Assembly (NCBI GenBank): GCA_032158125.1
Contig: JASKOT010000008.1
Location: forward strand, 496,001-560,000
Length of the DNA stretch: 64,000 nt
Origin: Papiliotrema nemorosa
Lineage: Eukaryota > Basidiomycota > Tremellomycetes > Tremellales > Rhynchogastremaceae
Direction: 5' to 3'
The notes below the pieces were generated by a model that did not search any database, was not told the DNA's origin, and saw only the letters and a list, made by a program, of their open reading frames with translations. Each line of letters begins with the position of its first letter. Within the stretch, counting starts at the first letter, position 1. Positions 50,172 through 64,000 of the stretch are shown in pieces. The position numbers and the translations under genes are program-made.

Positions 50172-50501
50172 GCACTGCATGGCGATATGTCGTTATGTAA
50201 TCTGCCAAGTCTATAGATAGTATTAGGATGCGAGCATTGTGGATAGGCTGCACTTCTTGACCTTGCTTCGGGTCTTGACAGGGCGCATCAGCGTAGGACG
50301 CTTCCGTCAGAAATACTCGGGCACCGTGCGCCCGCATGATCGCTAGACGCTTCGCCGTCGAGAGCGTAATCAAGGATTCTCTGACGACTGCCTTCCTTTG
50401 ATCACAGCTGAACGTGAAAATGTCTTCTCTACGTGGTACAACATCAGAGTAATTCTCTCATAGTTCTACCCTGTTCCATACAGTAACATTACTTTGCAGA
50501 G
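50172..50501. other. Spacer between unknown genes D and E
   Basis: About 330 bp between two same-strand family genes. I see no TATA box, RNA gene or repeat; the sequence CTACGTGGTACAACA near 50430 carries ACGTGG but nothing conclusive. Confidence 0.35.
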
Positions 50502-51864
50502 ATGAGCGTTGAGAGAGATATTGATACGATTCAAGAGGCGCTCGAAGGAGCTCACATTGCCGCGATGTCGCGGGGGACGGAGGGAGCTGAAGAGCTCAAA
50601 CAAGTCACTCGGACAAGGCAATTCTGGGATGCAAAAGGTGCGTACAGACCCGAACACAGTGCATGATACTTGCGCACGCGCAAGTGATCGGTGGTAAGGA
50701 AAGCTAATTTGACAGCAACACAAGACATGCTGTCGTCCGGCGTGATGAAAGCGTCGGCCAACAATATCCCGTTTTTGAGATTGACGGCAACAGCACTGCA
50801 GGACTACACGCAGGACACGCACCTTGAGCAAACCATTGATAGCGCGGTCAAGACTTTCTTCAAATCCCTGGAAGATGAACTGGATGCTCAGAACGAGATC
50901 TCCGCGATGAACACGGGATACAACCCGTGGTCCTTGAGTGGCCACTTACCCGTACAACTTCTCGGAGCGGATGAAGCTGTGATCGACGCCAAGATTCGAG
51001 CGCTCAAGAATCCACACAAGGTCCCAGTGGGATCCTCTACCGAAGGAACGCACGATCCAATCGAGTACGAAGTCAAGCTCGGGCTTTCGGCCAGGTACGC
51101 CGAGACTCGACAGCCTACCAGGGATGCACTGGACTGGTGGAAATGTGAGTCCCGGTATATGAATGGACTGACATGAGTCAACGGCGATCCTTTTCTTGAA
51201 GGGACTTATGTTTGGGATACCGAAGCCAAGTTCATATGATGCCAGCGACTCATCGAGCTTGCGAGAGAAATGCTGCCTATCTGCACGGAAAACTGCAGCA
51301 ATGCCAAAGCTATGACTCTCGTTTCATCTCTCACGATCAGAAGGAATCACTGACAACACAATGGCAGATGAAACAAGCAGACTTGGACGTTCTGAGGTCC
51401 ATTATTCAGTCTTACGAGTCGCTACCATTCGGGTCTTCACCCAAGGGGAACGAGCTGATTTCCTTTGCGACTCTATATCAACTTTTGCCTGAAGATGAAG
51501 CCTGGTCACGAAGCAAGTCGCCGTGTGTCATAGGGTACTACGTACAAGTAGCTGATGTGCAGGACACGCGGGCACAATATCGAATGGAGCACTGGCTGAA
51601 GCCATCGTTACGGGTGGAGATCCTACTCCTCATGCACCCAGTGCATTTCGCGTGTACGACGCAATGAAATCTTTGAATGAAGATCTCCAACAACATATGT
51701 TTGGTACACCCGAACACGTACAGGCAAATCAATCGAGTCTGAACACGATCGCGGATCATCTTGTCAACCTGGAAACCTTGATGCACGCTTGTCATGACGC
51801 GTCACTGATCTCGCAGCTAGTAGGGGACAGCTACTCCGGCAGACAGTCGCGCTCTTATGCTTAG
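50502..51864 (+). CDS. Unknown helical protein E, eight-gene family; possibly damaged (pair with F)
   Basis: Function not recognised. Paralogue of gene F with the same intron positions. Exon 1 is 50502-50637 (ends RQFWDAK), exon 2 is 50716-51144 (429 nt, ends DALDWWK). By alignment with F, exon 3 should begin at GGACTTATG (TYVWDTEAK...), but that frame meets a TGA after 11 codons. An alternative acceptor at 51229-51230 starts exon 3 at 51231 and gives an open model: 51231-51512 and 51563-51864, 1149 nt, 382 residues, without the TYVWDTEAK block. The third intron opens GCAAGT (GC-AG). Aligned parts include YNPWSLSGHLPVQLLGADEA against F's YAPWTIRADPLIQILGTEKA. So E is either a functional gene with a shifted splice site or a recent pseudogene. 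Confidence 0.58.
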
Positions 51865-52244
51865 ATGTATGTTTCGCGATGATCAGAGGACATGAGGGAT
51901 CAGATAGGGTGACATCGAGCTTCAGGTTGAGTACTAGAGTACGGCACAGTTTATGCAATTCATCTGGGACATTTGTTGGGATAAATTGAGATCGTCTGGG
52001 GATAGATGAAACTCAGCTGCCGCTTGTCACTTGAGATCATATTTATCGATACCTGCTCCGACAGGAAACGCGTTGTGAAAGAATGAGACAAAGCGGACTT
52101 CCAAGTATTGTCGTCACTCATCCTTTGACCAGATACCTACATGTCGGACACCGACTCAACGACTTCTATAAGCCTGCTGGTTTTCCACTACCTGTTCAGA
52201 ATCCCAACGTCCAGCCCCATTCACCTCTCCCTCGTCGTGTCATC
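51865..52244. other. Spacer between unknown genes E and F
   Basis: About 380 bp. An ATG at 52084 opens an in-frame 54-codon extension of gene F, but its translation is basic, Pro-rich and not shared by E, so it is treated as 5' leader. GAGATCATATTTATCG near 52036 is AT-rich but not a clear TATA box. Confidence 0.35.
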
Positions 52245-53493
52245 ATGAGTGACACTACCCATTCCGATATATTACAAGAGGTTCTAGCCCTTGCTGGTCT
52301 CAGTGACTCCAGACAAGCCTCGCAAGCTAAAGCATTTTGGGAAGACGAAGGTAGGGACTCTTCAATCCCGTGTGAATTCCACGCTGACGACGCAGCGGTG
52401 AAAACTATGCTTGCTGACGACAAGATCAATGTCACAACTGATAATATATCTACGTTGAGATACACACTCACTGCTCTCGTAGGGCAGGAGCACGAGTCGA
52501 CCCTATCCACCCTCATCGAGGCGGCGGTAGAGAGGTTTCTGCAAACTAGGGAGGACGCGATGGAGGCTCGGCTTAGCAGCTTGGCATGGGAACGGGGCTA
52601 TGCTCCTTGGACCATCAGAGCAGATCCTTTGATTCAGATCCTCGGAACAGAGAAGGCTTTGACAGATACCAAGATTCAAAATCTTCCCTCAGTCTCGACT
52701 TTGGAGAAAGGTGCCACTTCCGAGAAGGTCTCCGACGAGCTGGAGTTTGAAATCAAGCTTCGCCTGTCTGACCGTTACGCCCAGTCCAGACGAGAGCTTC
52801 AACATACTATCATTTGGCTGAGGGGTAGGTCACAAGATGATCATGACTCATCGCAGAGCATGGTCAGTCGCTTTTTACAGGTACTTACATCTGGGACGAG
52901 GCTGCGAAAAGCAAGATGCAAAGCACACTCCGGGGGCTGGAGAGTGCTCGAGGGTACCTTCACCGAGGTCTGAGCGAGTGCAACAATAAAGAGAACACTA
53001 CCATGGTCTATAATGGTTTCGAGAAAGATCCCGCCAAATGGAAAGATATGCTTGATCATCTGGAAGCCCTCGCGTCGAAAGTCAGTTTCTTTGAGAAGAT
53101 GCCGTTCGGGGTATCCTTCCTGAGCGCACAGCTGCGGACTGTAGTGTCCAAGCTCAATTTTTCCCGGGATGACTATGAATGGCTAAGAGGTGGGTGCTTG
53201 AAAGCGTAAACGGATCTCGCTCACAAGCAGATAACGCGGAAACGATAGTGGACGGGAGTCTCGCCGCTGCGATCGAAGCCAAGAGCACCCCGCCTTCCGT
53301 CCACAATCCTCCAGCTTGCAGGGTTGATCAAGCGCTCAGGGAATTTGAGGTCAAGTTGCAACAGACGAGGACCATCGACACCGGAAAGATTCCGAACAAG
53401 GATGCTACACTGAGAATGCTTGTACCACATCGCGAGAGGATGACACGGCTTATTGCCGCTTGCGAGTCTGCCTCGTCAGACCTCGGGCAGTGA
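52245..53493 (+). CDS. Unknown helical protein F, eight-gene family (intact partner of E)
   Basis: Function not recognised. Four exons (52245-52350, 52396-52824, 52881-53189, 53231-53493) sum to 1107 nt, 368 residues, all three introns phase 1. Exons end AKAFWEDE, TIIWLR(G) and DYEWLR. Intron 1 is 45 nt and a multiple of three, so it can be missed: reading through it inserts 15 residues that E does not have. Exon 2 has exactly the length of E's exon 2 (429 nt), and the proteins align without large gaps: LTALVGQEHESTLSTLIEAA against E's ATALQDYTQDTHLEQTIDSA, and EFEIKLRLSDRYAQSRRELQ against EYEVKLGLSARYAETRQPTR. The C-terminal exon reads NAETIVDGSLAAAIEAKS. Soluble, helical, no targeting signal seen. 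Confidence 0.7.
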
Positions 53494-53731
53494 TCGATCA
53501 GCTTAATGATGTAGGTCTGATGACCAGAATAGGAGGTAGTAACTCGGGCCTTCAGTCTGCGGGCAATTGAGGTTATATACATGCATGTGATGAGTGTGCT
53601 TGGGCCATGCTTTCGTCCTGAGGCAGAGTGCCACAGTCACAGTGCTGCAAACGTCACACGCGTTGAAGCAGAAGTCAAAGAGCAATCCATGTTGAACACT
53701 TCATCCCGCATAGACAATTTGGCACTCCAAC

Positions 53732-56051
53732 ATGTCGGAAAAGGAGAAGGACGAAGCGGCAGAACGTAAAGCCAAAGCAGCACGAGCAAAGAAACTCGCA
53801 AGTCCCCGCTAGCCCCTCCCCTGGTGAGATGACTCACTGATGGGCAGCTCGCTGCGAGACAAAAGGCAAAGGCTGCTTCTTCTGCTGCCCCGCCGTCTGA
53901 GGTTGGAAGTCAGCGGACGAGTTTGAGTCTGGATGATAGTGTACGTGATGAAGTGAGGAAAAGCGTGGATACGACACGGACGGAGGAGACGTCTACTACA
54001 GCTACCGATGCTCCGGTTCAATCAGAAACGCCGTCAGCGCCCAAACTTGCAGAGAGAGCAGATGCAGATGAGGACACGAAGGGTAATCAAGAAGAGAAGA
54101 AAGAGACAGTCGAAGAGGAGAAGAGGGACGAAACGGTGGGCGACGTGTCGGCTCAAGATATAGATGCGGTAGAGGAGATGGTAGAGGAGCCATCAACGGG
54201 GAAGAGTAACAAAAAGAAGAAGAAGGGCAAGGACAAGGCAGCCGCTGAGGACGCAGTCGCCAAGAAGGAGGACGATATGAAAGACGACGGGGAGAAGCAC
54301 TCAACGGAGACACATCCTGCTCCTGATGCAAAGGAAGAGACGAACTCCACGCCCTCAACTGCTCAACCCACCTCGGATTCCCTGGCCAATCTACAACAGA
54401 CGGTATCGCTACTCATTGCCGAAAGGACAGAGCTGCAGAATCAAGTATCTACCCTGACTACTCAACTCAATTCGGCCAAGACGGAGTTGGGTCTGCTGGA
54501 CGAAGCAAGAGGACTGGTCTCGCAATTGGAGAAAGACAAGGCGGAGTTGGAGAAGAGGATAGAAGTGGCCCAAGCGAAGGCATCAAAGGTGGAGCAGCTA
54601 GAGTTGGATCTGAAGGAATCGAGAAGCAAAGTGACAGAAGGGGACAAAGCTCGAGAAGAACTGCGGAAGGAGCTGGACGAAAGTAAGAAAGCGCAGGAAG
54701 AGACGAGTAGGGGTTCCGTGGAGAAGGTTGAGGAGCTTGAGAAGAGTCTGGCAAGGAGTAGGGAGAGGGAGGGAGGTTTGGAAGTGGAGCTGGGCAGATT
54801 ACGCTCGGTCAGCTCTTTGCATCACCTCTGAGTCGTGGCTGACGAGACAGACCAATTCAGAGCTTCTGACATCGTCAACAAAAGCAAAGGAAGAACTGGA
54901 CGCGTTGAAAAAGTCTTCGACTGAGACCAGCGGGACCCTTGCAACATTACGTCTGACGCATGATGAGCTGCAAACACGTCATACATCCACCACGACAGAG
55001 CTCGACCAGCTCAAAGCCGCCCATTCAAGCTTGGAGGAAGACCACAAGAAGCTGCAGGAGACACACGAGTCATCGGGCAAGGACCAGTCGAAAGTCCAAG
55101 AACAGCTGTCCAAGCTCAAATCCGACCTGGAACAAGCCACGACAAAGCTCGAGTCGGCTACGAAAAAGGGCGATGGGGCAGAGAAGAAGCGTGCGGCGTT
55201 ACAAGAGGAGAACGCGGAGCTGGTCAAGCAGCTGGAAGAGGTTCGAGGGAGGGTCGTGCAGGTCATGGAGGAGAAGGTGGATCTTGCTGGAAGGACGGAG
55301 AGTTTCGAGACGAAGAGTAAAGTCTGGGATAGGGAGAAGCAGGCTCAGTTGGAGGAGATCACGGTGCGTTGCTATCAAACGGCACGGCGTTGAAGCTGAC
55401 GAGAAGTCCTTGCGAAGTCAGGTGGAAGTATTGGCTGAAGATCACCGTGGATCCTCTTCTCGAGCAGAGCAGCTACAGTCAGAACTGGACACGCTCAAGA
55501 ACGACCACCAGGTCTCGCAGAATCGAGTCAAAGAGCTGGAATCATCGGGAAGCAAAGACGAAGCTCTGACGACACTGCAGAATTCGCATGCTCTCGAGAT
55601 ATCCAACCAAAGCGAAACGATACGGTCCCTCGAAGCAGCGTTGCACTCGGCCGAATCTAGAGTACACGCATTGTCTCGTCAACTCACGGAACTCCAATCA
55701 TCCTATGCCGAGAGCCCATCACGCGGTATCTTCATCGCCGACGAGTCGCCCTCCTTGTCCCGGACGCCGAATCGGCCTACCGGTGTCGACGCGCTGTTAC
55801 CTGCTCATGTTCGACACAAACGTCAAGTCTCTCTCACGGCACTGAAAGCGCGTATGCAGCCTACTCCCAAACCGGTCACTACACCATTGGGTAGTCTGGC
55901 GGAACAGAACGAAAGTCGGAGAAGTTCAGTATCGACCCCCGGGGAAGGTGGAAAGAAGGTGGCGAATGGGTTTTCCAGGGGGAAACAGCAGTTTGGAGAC
56001 GAGATTGTCTTTTGTTGTCCCGCTTGCGAGGGAGATCTGATCACTTTGTAG
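53732..56051 (+). CDS. Golgin-like long coiled-coil protein
   Basis: Four exons (53732-53797, 53848-54807, 54851-55363, 55404-56051) sum to 2187 nt, 728 residues. The first intron opens GCAAGT after AAG AAA CTC, a GC-AG intron. The N terminus, MSEKEKDEAAERKAKAARAK, is charged; an acidic, lysine-rich disordered part follows, then an almost unbroken coiled coil from about residue 155 to 600 (LLIAERTELQNQVSTLTTQL; AEKKRAALQEENAELVKQLE). The tail has Ser-rich linkers and ends FGDEIVFCCPACEGDLITL, a short cysteine motif (CCPAC) that I recall from fungal coiled-coil proteins of the Imh1/golgin type. No GRIP domain is seen. Role as a Golgi vesicle tether is inferred. It may also be another M-protein-repeat type scaffold. 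Confidence 0.72.
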
Positions 56052-56279
56052 TGTTGTCATGCCGGACATCGTCACGTATATCATGCACCATGCATATCAC
56101 TTGGCAGCCAGCTTGCTGGAAGCGTGTGGTGGGTGAGCGGCGATGACCGCCGTTGAATCCCGATTCCCAAGTCGCCAGAAAAGTCTCTCCAACGACTTTT
56201 CCATCCGAGTCATATTCCAACCCCATCCACTCGAACGAGGTCAATCCAAGCTATCTACAGGGATCAGAACTACCTCAGG

Positions 56280-57754
56280 ATGAAGTCGAGACCTGCTGTA
56301 TTGCGTGTTCTGCGTCATCGAAATGCCGCTCTCCTCTCCACTCCCCTCCCTCGACCCCAGATCATCCCTTCCCCCGTGTCCATCCGACCCTTCTCTTCCA
56401 CCATCCAAACGCTCAATGAATCTCAAAAAGGTTCCAATACGCAACAACAACAATCACAGCAGAAACAAAAAGCCCGCGTGGAAGAGAATGCTCCGCCGCA
56501 ATCACCCTGGAAGGTGTTTGTTCAGACTTTGAAAGAGGAAATTGAGAAGAATCAAGGATGGCAAGATAATGTCAAACAGCTCAGAGGAGAAGTCGACAAA
56601 GCTGCGGATAGTGAAGCCCTGAAAAAGGCTCGAGCATTGTACGAAAAGACCAGGGTGTGTTTAATGTTGCACGTAGGATGAAGTGGGCTGATGACAGATT
56701 ACAACCTTGATCAAGGAGAACCCGAGGATAGCCAAGGCTGCCCAAGATCTATCCAAAGCGGGTATATCAATCTCTGATGCGACTGCTCGAGCGTTGCAAG
56801 ATGCTGGAGTAGCAGAGGCTTTGATGCGACTTACCAACCTTGGACGGCGGTTTGCGCAACCGATCAAAGATTCAACAGTTGGACAGGCTATCATTGAGGC
56901 ACTGGACGACCTCGGTATGCAGGGTTACGAGGACAAGGCGACTCGACGAGCGAGGAGGAGAAAGAGGGTCGAGAGGAGCGGTGTGGTCCGTATGAAGGTC
57001 AATGAGCAGTAAGTTTTACGTCTGGAATACTTTGATCCTGGCTGACAAACTAGAGCCGGAGAGGCCGTCGTATTATCCACCACTCAATCGAGCTCGGGAT
57101 CCTCACGCACATCGTTCTTGCAAAACTCACCGGCATATCAACGATTCATGGAAAATTACTATGAATCCGACGATCCGCTATACTCTGCTCTCCGATCCGT
57201 TGGATCTCGATTCGGTCGTCTATTCGACGAGAATGAACAAGCCAAAGTCATTCGTGCCATTCGGGAGATCGACCCATACTTCAAAATGGACGCTTTCAAC
57301 ACTCAACTGAAAGAATACATTGTACCTGAAATCATCGATGCGTTCCTCATGGCCGACAAGGAAGATATGCGAGCGTGGATGTCGGAAGCTGCGTTCAACG
57401 TCTCCAATGCGGTATTGGACACGTACAAAAAGACGGGCCTGGTCTCCGCAAGTCAAGTCATCGAAGTATCAAGCGTGGATGTTTTGCAGGCAAAGTTCCA
57501 TAATGAGACTGTACCCGTCTTTTTGGCTACATGCGAGAGTCAGGAGGTTTTCGCTTGGAAGAGTGTCAAGACGGGAGAGGTCAAGGTGGGAGATGCCAAT
57601 AGTGTCAAGAGGAGTAGATATGTCTTTGCGTTGACAATGGTGGAGAGCGAGTTGGAGAATGAGATTACAGGTGGATGGAAGGTTGTCGAGGTGAGTCATG
57701 GTATCAGGTCCGAGTAGATTGCTGATGAGCCAGTTTGTCAGGAGGGAAATGTAA
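56280..57754 (+). CDS. TIM44: Mitochondrial import inner-membrane translocase subunit Tim44
   Basis: Matrix-side anchor that brings mtHsp70 to the TIM23 channel. Four exons (56280-56654, 56698-57008, 57054-57690, 57734-57754) sum to 1344 nt, 447 residues. The first 40 residues are basic and Ser/Arg-rich (MKSRPAVLRVLRHRNAALLS), a presequence. Next come the Hsp70-interacting helical region (SPWKVFVQTLKEEIEKNQGW, ALKKARALYEKTR) and the C-terminal Tim44/MRPL45 fold (QRFMENYYESDDPLYSALRS, IREIDPYFKMDAFNTQLKEY, FHNETVPVFLATCESQEVFA). The last exon is only 21 nt, coding FVRREM and stop, and is easily missed. Length and order match fungal Tim44. Confidence 0.95.
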
Positions 57755-57942
57755 TAGTAGAAACGACATCTTCACTCGCGCTGCATATGCATCACCATTC
57801 GCATCTCACAACTGTGGTCAAGCACCGAAACATTCTGCAAGTGAGGCATCCTGAGACGTGCGATACATCAGACAACACATATGGTCTGGACAACGTGTAT
57901 GGGCATAAACAAAAGATATCACAGCTCAACCTTCACTTCACC

Positions 57943-59633
57943 CTAATACCCATCTAGCCCTGTCCCCGCTTCTTCCTCTCCTCCACCTTGCAACTCTCCC
58001 CTGAACCGCATCCTGACTCCCATCCGAATCCTCTCTTCCCACTCTCTGAACCACTCCCCTTCTTTCCTACCCAATAAATAGTGAATACCCTTTGGCCCGG
58101 GAACAAGCTGGGTCGGTTTGGGCAACTCTCGATGAATCTTGTACATCCCTCCAAGACGGTCTTGCGCTTGTGCAAGAGATTCAGTGGGAAAAGTGGAAGG
58201 TAGGGGAGGGTAATATTTGAGACCATATGTCGCTCGCGCCACGTCGTAAGGCGCTCCACCGAGTCGATGGAAACGTTGCCACAGCCAAATGATGGGGTAC
58301 AAGAGGGTCATCCAGAGCAAAGCGTATACAAAGGTCTGACCATTAGCCGGAATCGTCGCAATATTTTGGCTGCGTACCTTGTTGATAGCTCGACTCAGGA
58401 GGTTTGATGGTTTTATGACCAAACCAGCTGTATCGGGCTTGATCTCAACCGTGACATGGTTGGAATTGTACCCCGTCGAGGTGATTGCTCCCTTGATGGC
58501 TAACATTAGCATGGCATAGTCAACGCTTTGGACATACCAGTAGTTAAACCCTCGATATCCCAGCCCCAAATGAAATAAGGTACTCTAAACTCCTTTAATA
58601 GCCCGGGATCCGACACATATCTTTCGCACCAAGCTTTCAACATTGCCTCTCTCTCCGCTCTCTCCAGTTCCGGTCCAGTCTGTATCTCCTCCTCACTCAT
58701 ATCCATCTCTGTGCCTTCACCCAAGCGAATCGGTTGAGAAGGTTCAGATCTCGATTTTCCCTTGGAATCGACAAAGTCCGGATGGTCTTTCATCTTTGCC
58801 CAGGGGGGGAGACCACGATTGTTTCGCCATTCACACCATTCTTTGTTTTGTTTGTTCTCGGCCCGGGTAGCATGTCTACCGGCGTCGGTGGGACCTAGGA
58901 GGGCAGAGTAGTCGTGAGACTGGGTCGGCGGTAAAGCGTACAAGGCAGAATACGAGCTGCCGTGCGATCCTCGAGCGACGGGCGCATCGGGCAGTGCGGT
59001 AGAGAGGTGGACGTTGGCGTAATTGTCCGGGTGGTTGATGATGGATGTCAGGTCGATCTGAAAGTATGAGTCACCTTCAACACATATTCAGAGAAACGGG
59101 CGAAGACTCACGGTGAACTCGAAATCGACAATTCGCTCAGGTTGACCTTTCCTCCTGTGTCTCGGTCCATCCCGGTCTTCCACATATTCGTTCCTTTCGG
59201 GCGTCTCAAAATGGACCCCTGTGCAATGGACCAGTAGTTGGGGCTGAACCAGCGTCTTGTTCCGGATATAGTCGTACAATGTGGAAGCTAGGGGTCAGCA
59301 TTATTGTGATATGACACGAAGCTATGAAGGTGCACCATTCTCTAATCGTCTATCGGAAGATACGATCCAATTCCCCTTCTTCTCGCTCTCGATACTGTTT
59401 AAAACCTCCAATGGGGTGTTGGATCGCCCAAGAAGTGCTTCCGCATTGGGAGGTCCGGAGAATAGGTGTAGAGTTTGTTTAGGCGGCGCAGAGGGTAAGA
59501 AGGGTGGCGGATTGGAGGAGGAGCCCGATCCGCCTACATCGGAGGGAGTTGCGACAGCGTCATAAGACGGGGGAGCGTCAAGGGTAGGGGATAAGGGAGG
59601 TGGTGTGGATGTTTTTCTGTCTGAGCTTGCCAT
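57943..59633 (-). CDS. Conserved fungal single-pass membrane protein of unknown function
   Basis: I recognise the type but not a function. Start MASSDRKTSTPPPLSPTLDA at 59633; after a disordered Pro/Ser region comes a beta-rich soluble part (TLYDYIRNKTLVQPQLLVH, RIVDFEFTIDLTSIINHPDN), then WCEWRNNRGLPPWAKMKDHP and RVPYFIWGWDIEGLTTAIKG. A single hydrophobic segment, TFVYALLWMTLLYPIIWLWQ, follows and is succeeded by a basic tail ending GTGLDGY. About five exons, with a GAGTTCACC junction near 59112 and others near 59336, 58540 and 58375. The overall plan resembles proteins conserved across asco- and basidiomycetes that carry no named domain. Divergent from PRP43 with 290 bp between starts; convergent with TIM44. 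Confidence 0.68.
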
Positions 59634-59923
59634 CTTGAAATGCTAGAAGAGAATGAGAGTTTGACCTCGACAGGGGGTCCAGCTGTATAATATGTTCAAA
59701 GGAAAGGCGGTGCTGGACGGTCGACCGACGGGGTGGCAAATGTCAAAACAAACAGAGATAGGCGTGTGAACCGTCGACTTCGAAGATTCGACACGCCTAA
59801 TCAACATCGATTGATTTTTGCCGCCTCTTGATGGATTTTCTGCTGGCGTAGTGTTATTGCCTTGTACACACGATTGAGAGCCGAACCTCCATAGACGTTG
59901 GTGTCTAAGCTCGACAGAAAGAC

Positions 59924-62513
<2,590 letters not shown>

Positions 62514-62685
62514 GGGTCGTTGGGGTCGTTGGTCTTTTCGCTTGTGATTGGATGTGATGCATCATAGCAGCACACAATGTATCATTGATCTTTCTTCATA
62601 CACATAGACTGGATTTGGCCACACCCTATGACTCAATGTTGCTCACCTATGCTACTCGAACTGGATGCATCTAGCTTGAGCTATT

Positions 62686-64000
62686 CTAGTCTCTCTGCAC
62701 AGTCTCATTGTACTCTCCATGCGGTTCTCCCGAATGCACCATGACGGTCTCACCATTATGTGATCGACCCTCCCCATTGCTCAGACTCGTATCGTAGCTC
62801 TTCTTCGGTCCCATCGCCGTATCATATCCACTTTGAGGGGGATAAGCCCCATACCCATAAGCATGCGTCCCATTCTGTGAAGCCGGAGCGAGGGGGGCTG
62901 ATGGTCGACTAGGAAGCAAGGCAGAATGCGGATGATCATCTACGCTTGGTCTATTGTGCGTGACTGCGGATCGGGCGTGCGAGGGTTGGTGTAGAGGAAT
63001 CTCCTCGTCCTTTGGAATTCTGGGAGAATAAGGTTTGTAAGATTGAGGATGACTCAATGGCTGGATGTCAGCTCAAATGGTCAGTGCTTCTGGATAGAGG
63101 TGCCTGAGAAGCGAGGATGGGAGGGCGAGGGGACGAACGGGGTAGAACTGCCTATACGCAACCCAGGATGCGAGTACACCAATGATAGCTCCCGCAATGA
63201 CGTCTGTAGCGTGGTGTCGATAGTCCATCGTTCTAGAGACGGAGACCAGCGCGGCGCAGGACAGAGGAGCGAGGAGAAGCCATGATTTCCAGGTATAACT
63301 CCTTCGATTGGCGATTCGCATTTCTATACGTCAGTCGGCCATACCTGGGAACGCACAGAGAAAAAGTGGACAAGCAGGGAAGAGTTCCGTAGTGAATAGA
63401 AGAGAGATTTGACGACGATATGATGTGAGGAATCGTGTGACCCACTTGCAGCGCTGTAGAGAATGAGATACCACATTCCCGCCCATGCAAAACTGCTATG
63501 TCCACTCGGGAAACTCCTAAATCCCTCTTGTAGCTTGTCCGTCTGGGTACAGTATGTCCAGTCGATAAGACCATGTACGGGGTTACTGGTGAGGTCTTCT
63601 GGGAGTTGACATCGTGCAAACAGGTCAGGTCGAGGTCTGCCCGCCGTAATCTATAGTTAGTACACTTACAGCGAGGTGGAGAGTATTCACCTTGATAATG
63701 TCGGTAAAAGTTACCGTCAATCCGAGAGACAAGACCAGACCCAGTATACCAGAATGCACATCCCATGGTGATCTCCTCACCAACGCGCTATACTCAGCAT
63801 AGAAAGGTGTTGGGGTTGAGCGGGGGAGTCGGCTTACCCAGTAAGGATTATGATTAGAGCAGGGATGATTCCGCAGTAAATGGCCAGATGCCAGACTTTG
63901 ATACGTTCCGGATCGGCGTACGGGAACGCCAAGGACGTATCAGTTACTGAAAACTTTCGCCTGTACCCATCGACCTGGGGTTAGTCACTTGGCGAGGGGA
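62686..64000 (-). CDS. PAP2-type diacylglycerol pyrophosphate/lipid phosphate phosphatase (5' end outside window)
   Basis: Integral membrane phosphatase of the Dpp1/Lpp1 family, acting on phosphatidate and diacylglycerol pyrophosphate. The three PAP2 motifs appear in order: KITAGRPRPDLFARC (motif 1), RSFPSGHSSFAWAG (motif 2, catalytic histidine) and SRTMDYRHHATDVIAGAIIG (motif 3). Upstream at the right edge is FPYADPERIKVWHLAIYC with IIPALIIILTG, helices of the conserved N-terminal half; the initiating methionine and first helices lie beyond base 64000. The C-terminal 110 residues are cytosolic, Pro/Ser/Tyr-rich and disordered, ending EYNETVQRD at 62686. Introns of 40-50 nt separate the motif exons. 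Convergent with PRP43. DPP1 versus LPP1 cannot be decided here. Confidence 0.92.

Overview
The window is a gene-dense piece of a fungal nuclear genome. Almost every gene is broken by spliceosomal introns of roughly 30-50 nt with GTRNGT-like donors and a CTRAC or CTCAC element just before the AG. Protein resemblances point to a basidiomycete yeast, most likely in Tremellomycetes, but I cannot name the species. Gene models below were built by splicing by hand; where exon sums are given they divide by three and give uninterrupted frames.

Layout. 1-12.4 kb holds conserved core genes: COP9 signalosome subunit 6 (cut by the left edge), an acyl-CoA-binding/ankyrin protein, the CORVET subunit Vps8, a long disordered protein, and the 30-kDa subunit of complex I. 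12.6-21.1 kb holds a secreted Ser/Thr-rich protein, a Pho84-type phosphate transporter, an aminotransferase and two unknown helical proteins. 21.2-32.4 kb holds a DHA2-type MFS transporter, the mitochondrial GTPase Gem1/Miro head-to-head with the carrier-like fusion factor Ugo1, a Zn2Cys6 regulator, a four-helix membrane protein and a small secreted protein. 33-46.9 kb holds an Rrn5-like SANT/histone-fold protein, an ABC1-family mitochondrial kinase-like protein, two unknown helical proteins, an aldehyde dehydrogenase and a 5'-nucleotidase-like phosphoesterase. 47.1-53.5 kb is a block of four unknown helical proteins. 53.7-64 kb holds a golgin-like coiled coil, Tim44, a conserved single-pass membrane protein, the DEAH helicase Prp43 and a PAP2 lipid phosphatase (5' end cut by the right edge).

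Several genes serve the mitochondrion: NDUFS3, Gem1, Ugo1, the ABC1-family protein, Tim44 and perhaps the aldehyde dehydrogenase. They are dispersed rather than forming an operon-like unit, apart from the divergent Gem1/Ugo1 pair.

The most notable content is a set of eight unrecognised, alpha-helix-rich proteins of about 340-465 residues, at 13.6-15.0, 18.0-19.1, 38.1-39.6, 40.0-41.5, 47.2-48.3, 48.8-50.2, 50.5-51.9 and 52.2-53.5 kb. They alternate with housekeeping genes, share a plain architecture, and have only phase-1 introns. Most junctions fall 2-4 codons after a tryptophan, and several last exons open with a similar hydrophobic motif. Two tandem pairs are clear paralogues. I read them as a diverging lineage-specific family of unknown function. 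The window also holds at least seven introns that look like GC-AG introns.
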